From Ruminococcus sp. AM36-2AA (GTDB lineage Bacteria; Bacillota; Clostridia; Lachnospirales; Lachnospiraceae), in assembly GCF_003461955.1 (NCBI RefSeq), contig NZ_QTYB01000001.1, positions 478 through 64,477 on the forward strand: a stretch of DNA of 64,000 bases. Reading direction: 5' to 3'. A program made the translations under genes and the position numbers. This document shows positions 60,258 to 64,000 of the stretch, in pieces. The stretch's first letter is position 1, and every line of letters begins with the position of its first letter. The notes below the pieces were generated by a model. It searched no databases. It saw nothing but the letters and a program-made list of their open reading frames with translations, and was not told where the DNA came from.

Positions 60258-63200
60258 ATGAAAGGAAGATTAGGAAAATGGCTGGCAGTCCTTCTGTCGG
60301 TGAGCATGCTGGCAGGGACAGCTCCGGTCTATGGAGCCGACATATCCATGGAAAGTGATTTTTCTTCCGGGGCAGCAGAGACGGAAGCACAGCCGGATGT
60401 CCAGGAAGGGACAGAGATCACAGAAGAGCCGGGAGACAGTGACGTGGAGATCACCGAAGAACCGGAAACAGAGGAACCAAAAGATGCGGAATCCTCAGAG
60501 GGGGAATTTAACGGCGAGGATCAGGAGGAACTGGTCATGGACGGCTCTGACGATGAAGATTCTGCAGAACTTACCTTTGAGGATGCTCCATCTGCCGGGG
60601 AGAACAGTACGAAAGAATATCTCAAGGATCTCAGTGTGTATTCCGGCTATGGCGTTAAGGATCCTCTGGAGATCAGCCGCAGGGAAGATTTGGATGAAAC
60701 TTATGGCGGGAAAACCTATACCGTTGAGATCGGATCCAGTTATAATTCTACCGGATTTTATGTAACGGCAGATCTGGGGGCCGATGCGCCGGAGGGATCA
60801 ACGATCCGGTTATCTGCCTGCGATCTTGATGGAAAGACGGTTGAGAGTGAGATCATTGCAACCGGATATACCGATGGAAAACGTTATAATTTTTCAAATG
60901 TTTTTACAAAAGATAATGGAAAAAGGGCTGTTTACACAGTAACAGCCGGTACAGCCACAGACAGCCAGACTTACAAGATCGTAGTGCTCCGGAGGCTGGA
61001 TCTTTCCATGATCGGCTGTTACCTTCCCTCGGACACGGATATGGCCAAAAACCTGATCTCAGAATTTGACAGTGCCGGTATCACCAGGGATTATGATGTG
61101 ACAGTGGGTGAGAATACAGAATCTGTAAAAGTTTCTGCAAAAGCCTTTAATGACAAGTGGTATGGCCTTACCGTAAACGGACAGGCAGTATCCGGCAGCA
61201 ATGCCATTGAGATCCCACTTGACGGTTCTGAGACCAGGATCACTTTCCAGATGAACGAAGACGGGACTTATCAGGATCCGGCTTATCAGGATATCACTTA
61301 TACATCCACAGGCACCTATACGATCACCGTACATAAAAAAGCAAAGTCCTCGATCGCTTTTGTAACAGATCCATCGGATGCAGTGGTCAGTGTATATGAT
61401 TCTAAAGGGGAGCGTGTGGAACCTTCCAAAGATGCTTTTGTGTATGATTCTCTTTATTACGGGGATGAGTATACCTGGAATGTGTCACGACATGGATATA
61501 TCTCCAGAAGAGAGAAGTTTACGGTAGGTGAGGAAACAGAGATCCAGGTAAAACTGGAACAGCAGACGGCAACGCAGCCAGAGATCACGGATAATGACTG
61601 GAGCAGTTACCGGAACAGTGAAACAAACAACGGGATCACCAATACCTCCACGCCGACCAGCAAGGATACAACGGTGCAGAAATGGTCCCTGCATCTGGAT
61701 GCAAAGGGATGGGATGCAGCACTTACCCCTCCACTGATCCTGGGCGGCTATCTTTACGTGGCATCCGGACAGTTCATCTATAAAATAGATAAAAATACCG
61801 GGGATATCGTGCAGACCAGTGAACAGATGCACGGAAATATGCAGTATGCCATGATTCCGCTTGCTTATGCGGAAGGAATGCTTTTTGCACAGATCGGCGG
61901 CGGACAGATCCAGGCACTGAGTGCCACTTCTTTAAAATCCCTCTGGATCAGTGAGAGCCTGGGAGGCCAGACACTTTCCCCGATCACCTATAAGGATGGA
62001 TATATTTATACCGGAACCTGGACTTCGGATACAACCCCTGGTTCTTACTTCTGCCTTTCTGTTACAGATGAAGACCCGTCAAAAGGTGATGAGATAAAAT
62101 ACTGTACCTGGAAATATAACCATAAGGGCGGTTTTTACTGGACAGGTGCTTATGCGTCCGAAAATTATCTGGTGTTTGGTTCTGATGACGGGGCCGGTGA
62201 TGCCTATACTTCTATCCTGTATTCAGTTAATACGCACACCGGACAGCTGATCGACAAGCGCACAGACATGATCGGCGATATCCGATCCACCATTGTTTAT
62301 AACAACGGATATGTTTATTTTACGACCAAAGGCGGATATCTCTACCGGGTTGCCATGAATGCAGATGGTACTTTCGGTGCAGTGGCAAGCTATAACCTGG
62401 GCGGTGCGGCAACATCCACACCGGTCGTCTATAAAGGAAGAATCTATGTAGGTGTCTGCGGAAACGGCGGACAGTACAATGCGGATGGGGGACACCATTT
62501 TGATGTCCTGACAGAATCTGCTTCCGGTCTTTCCCTTGCATATAAAGTTTCTATCCCGGGATATCCGCAGGCAGCACCGCTTCTTTCGACCGCTTATGAA
62601 AACCAGGACTTTAATGGAGATGGCAAAGCGGATGGACGTGTTTATCTGTATTTTACCTACAATGCAAAACCTGGCGGTATCTATATGCTGACAGATGAGC
62701 CGGGCCAGACTTCCGGAAAACCGAAAGAACTCTTCCGTCCGGTACTCGCACAGCAGGAGTACTGCATCAGTCCGATCTGCGTAGACAGGGATGGGACACT
62801 TTATTATAAGAATGACTCCTGTTATCTGATGGCACTGGAAACAAATGGAGCTTACCTTGACAGTGTATCAGCAGAAGCAGATACTGGCCGGGTCAGCTGG
62901 GAAAAAGCATTCCAGCGTTCGGAAAAAGAGCATACCTTAAGGGTTGCTGAAAATGCTACAAAAGTGACCCTGACATTTAAAGCACCTGCCGGATGTACCC
63001 TGACTGTCAACGGAAAAGCTTCCAATGGAACTTATGTGGCAGATGTAAGATCCGGACAGGCAGATGTTACGGTTAAAACAACACTGAACGGAAAGAGCAG
63101 GGATTATATCTTCCACCTTACCAGCGGGCTTGGAAATTCCTCCCTGGCAAACCTGGTGGTAAGTACCAGCAATACTTTTACAGATACTTCAAAATATCTT

Positions 63201-64000
63201 ACATTATCACCGGTATTTGACAGCACCAAAACCAGCTATACCGTTTCGTATCTTGCAGACAAAGAGGAAAATAAGGAAAAGTTCCTCCGCCTTTATGTGG
63301 AACCTTCAGATGGGGATGCCACGGTAACGGTACAGAAAGTAAAAGGTGTTGAGAAAGTATCCATGCCGGTTGTGGCAAACGGAAAAACGAAACGTGTAAA
63401 TGTATACTGGGAAACAGATGCAGGCGAAGCACAGGTGAAGATCACGGTAACAGCTGCCGGAAGCGGAAAAACAGACTATCTTCTTACCATACAGCGGAAA
63501 GAAAACGTTCCGACACCAACACCTACAGAAGTACCGGAGGTGTTCGGACCATGGAAAACGATCTCTGCAGCCACGGTATTTTCACCGGCTGTACAGATGC
63601 GTACCAGCAACAAGGGCCGCAAGGAAAAGAGGACCGTCGGCAAAAAACTGACACCCACAATCAAGGTAACGGCTACCAGCATTAAGCTGAAAGTAAAACA
63701 GTCTACTTCCAAAATAAAGGTTTCTAGACTTGCAAAGGGTGATTCCGTTAAAAGCTGGACTTCCAGCAATAAGAAAATCGTTTCTGTAAACAGCAAGGGA
63801 ACGATGAAAGGCTTGAAAGCCGGAAAAGCCAAAGTGACCATTACACTGGCCAGCGGCAAGAAACAGGTCATTTCCATTACTGTGCAAAAAACAACAGTAA
63901 GAACAACAAAGATCACCGGACTGAAATCAAGCGTGACCGTTGCAAGGAATAAAAAACTTACGCTGAAACCGGTCATCAGCCCGATCACTTCCCAGGAGAA
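60258..64000 (+). CDS. Giant secreted beta-propeller protein with Ig-like end (cut by window edge)
   Basis: At least 1247 residues, open to the right edge. ATG 60258 follows GGGAGG. In order: signal peptide (about 1-27, VYGA), acidic spacer, two cadherin-like beta-sandwich domains (about 115-440), and a PQQ-like beta-propeller (about 475-870, with repeats such as PLILGGYLYVASGQFIYKID and PVVYKGRIYVGV). Another beta-sandwich (about 960-1080) and the start of the lysine-rich Big_2 end shared with 38446 and 40517 (from about 1130) follow. The cobalamin-capturing BtuG of Bacteroides is also a surface beta-propeller, so a cobalamin role is attractive. There is no sequence claim of homology. Confidence 0.8.
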   Translation, partial: MKGRLGKWLAVLLSVSMLAGTAPVYGADISMESDFSSGAAETEAQPDVQEGTEITEEPGDSDVEITEEPETEEPKDAESSEGEFNGEDQEELVMDGSDDEDSAELTFEDAPSAGENSTKEYLKDLSVYSGYGVKDPLEISRREDLDETYGGKTYTVEIGSSYNSTGFYVTADLGADAPEGSTIRLSACDLDGKTVESEIIATGYTDGKRYNFSNVFTKDNGKRAVYTVTAGTATDSQTYKIVVLRRLDLSMIGCYLPSDTDMAKNLISEFDSAGITRDYDVTVGENTESVKVSAKAFNDKWYGLTVNGQAVSGSNAIEIPLDGSETRITFQMNEDGTYQDPAYQDITYTSTGTYTITVHKKAKSSIAFVTDPSDAVVSVYDSKGERVEPSKDAFVYDSLYYGDEYTWNVSRHGYISRREKFTVGEETEIQVKLEQQTATQPEITDNDWSSYRNSETNNGITNTSTPTSKDTTVQKWSLHLDAKGWDAALTPPLILGGYLYVASGQFIYKIDKNTGDIVQTSEQMHGNMQYAMIPLAYAEGMLFAQIGGGQIQALSATSLKSLWISESLGGQTLSPITYKDGYIYTGTWTSDTTPGSYFCLSVTDEDPSKGDEIKYCTWKYNHKGGFYWTGAYASENYLVFGSDDGAGDAYTSILYSVNTHTGQLIDKRTDMIGDIRSTIVYNNGYVYFTTKGGYLYRVAMNADGTFGAVASYNLGGAATSTPVVYKGRIYVGVCGNGGQYNADGGHHFDVLTESASGLSLAYKVSIPGYPQAAPLLSTAYENQDFNGDGKADGRVYLYFTYNAKPGGIYMLTDEPGQTSGKPKELFRPVLAQQEYCISPICVDRDGTLYYKNDSCYLMALETNGAYLDSVSAEADTGRVSWEKAFQRSEKEHTLRVAENATKVTLTFKAPAGCTLTVNGKASNGTYVADVRSGQADVTVKTTLNGKSRDYIFHLTSGLGNSSLANLVVSTSNTFTDTSKYLTLSPVFDSTKTSYTVSYLADKEENKEKFLRLYVEPSDGDATVTVQKVKGVEKVSMPVVANGKTKRVNVYWETDAGEAQVKITVTAAGSGKTDYLLTIQRKENVPTPTPTEVPEVFGPWKTISAATVFSPAVQMRTSNKGRKEKRTVGKKLTPTIKVTATSIKLKVKQSTSKIKVSRLAKGDSVKSWTSSNKKIVSVNSKGTMKGLKAGKAKVTITLASGKKQVISITVQKTTVRTTKITGLKSSVTVARNKKLTLKPVISPITSQE

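Overview
The window looks like a chromosome segment of an anaerobic, low-GC Gram-positive gut bacterium, most likely a member of the Lachnospiraceae (Clostridia). Pointers are the two rubredoxins and the bacteriohemerythrin, the frequent TTG and GTG starts with strong GGAGG sites, BspA-type leucine-rich repeat proteins, an ECF vitamin transporter, SPKTG/class B sortase chemistry and a group II intron remnant. This assignment is an inference from gene content, not from a search.

Region 1 (1-13.8 kb) is host-like and AT-rich. It begins with decayed genes (a GGDEF/EAL remnant and phage-type fragments). It continues with an oxygen/peroxide defence set (rubredoxin, hemerythrin, a BCP-type peroxiredoxin, YaaA, a second rubredoxin). 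Next comes a thiol/sulfur set: a short-chain dehydrogenase, thioredoxin, rhodanese, a CoA-disulfide reductase fused to rhodanese, a second thioredoxin and thioredoxin reductase. A Crp/Fnr-family regulator lies inside the set. Three promoters carry the same GTGAT-N3-ATCAC box, each centred about 41 bases before the expected transcription start. An ASKHA-domain corrinoid activator and a frameshifted HD-GYP gene close the region.

Region 2 (13.8-20.1 kb) is a graveyard of transferred material. It holds a decaying radical SAM/YjbR/GyrI-like operon and a GC-rich cluster of adenylating enzyme, esterase and acetyltransferase with a divergent HxlR regulator. The HxlR gene is cut off by a group II intron fragment, which is followed by an IS256-type fragment and the second copy of a 140-base repeat.

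Region 3 (20.1-37.2 kb) is the accessory module of an integrative element or plasmid. It encodes an S1-domain protein, a zinc-finger protein, a cold-shock protein, several unknowns, an ERF recombinase and a CHC2/TOPRIM primase-like protein. It ends with a 2174-residue thioester/Cna-B adhesin and its class B sortase.

Region 4 (37.4-64 kb, running off the right edge) is the most interesting part. Two cobalamin riboswitches, each behind a near-consensus promoter, drive two collinear transcription units. The first encodes secreted proteins with domains like the C-terminal (beta) domain of animal transcobalamin (DUF4430), BspA repeats and a shared lysine-rich Ig-like C-terminus. The second, more than 17 kb with gaps under 30 bases, encodes a cytoplasmic BspA-repeat protein, a complete CbrVUT-type ECF cobalamin transporter, a TIM-barrel enzyme and a lipoprotein resembling the helical alpha domain of transcobalamin/intrinsic factor. 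It continues with a MoxR/DUF58/transglutaminase-like set whose transglutaminase has lost its catalytic cysteine, another DUF4430 protein, a beta-sandwich stalk protein and a large beta-propeller surface protein. I read this as a surface corrinoid capture-and-import system built from split transcobalamin-like modules.
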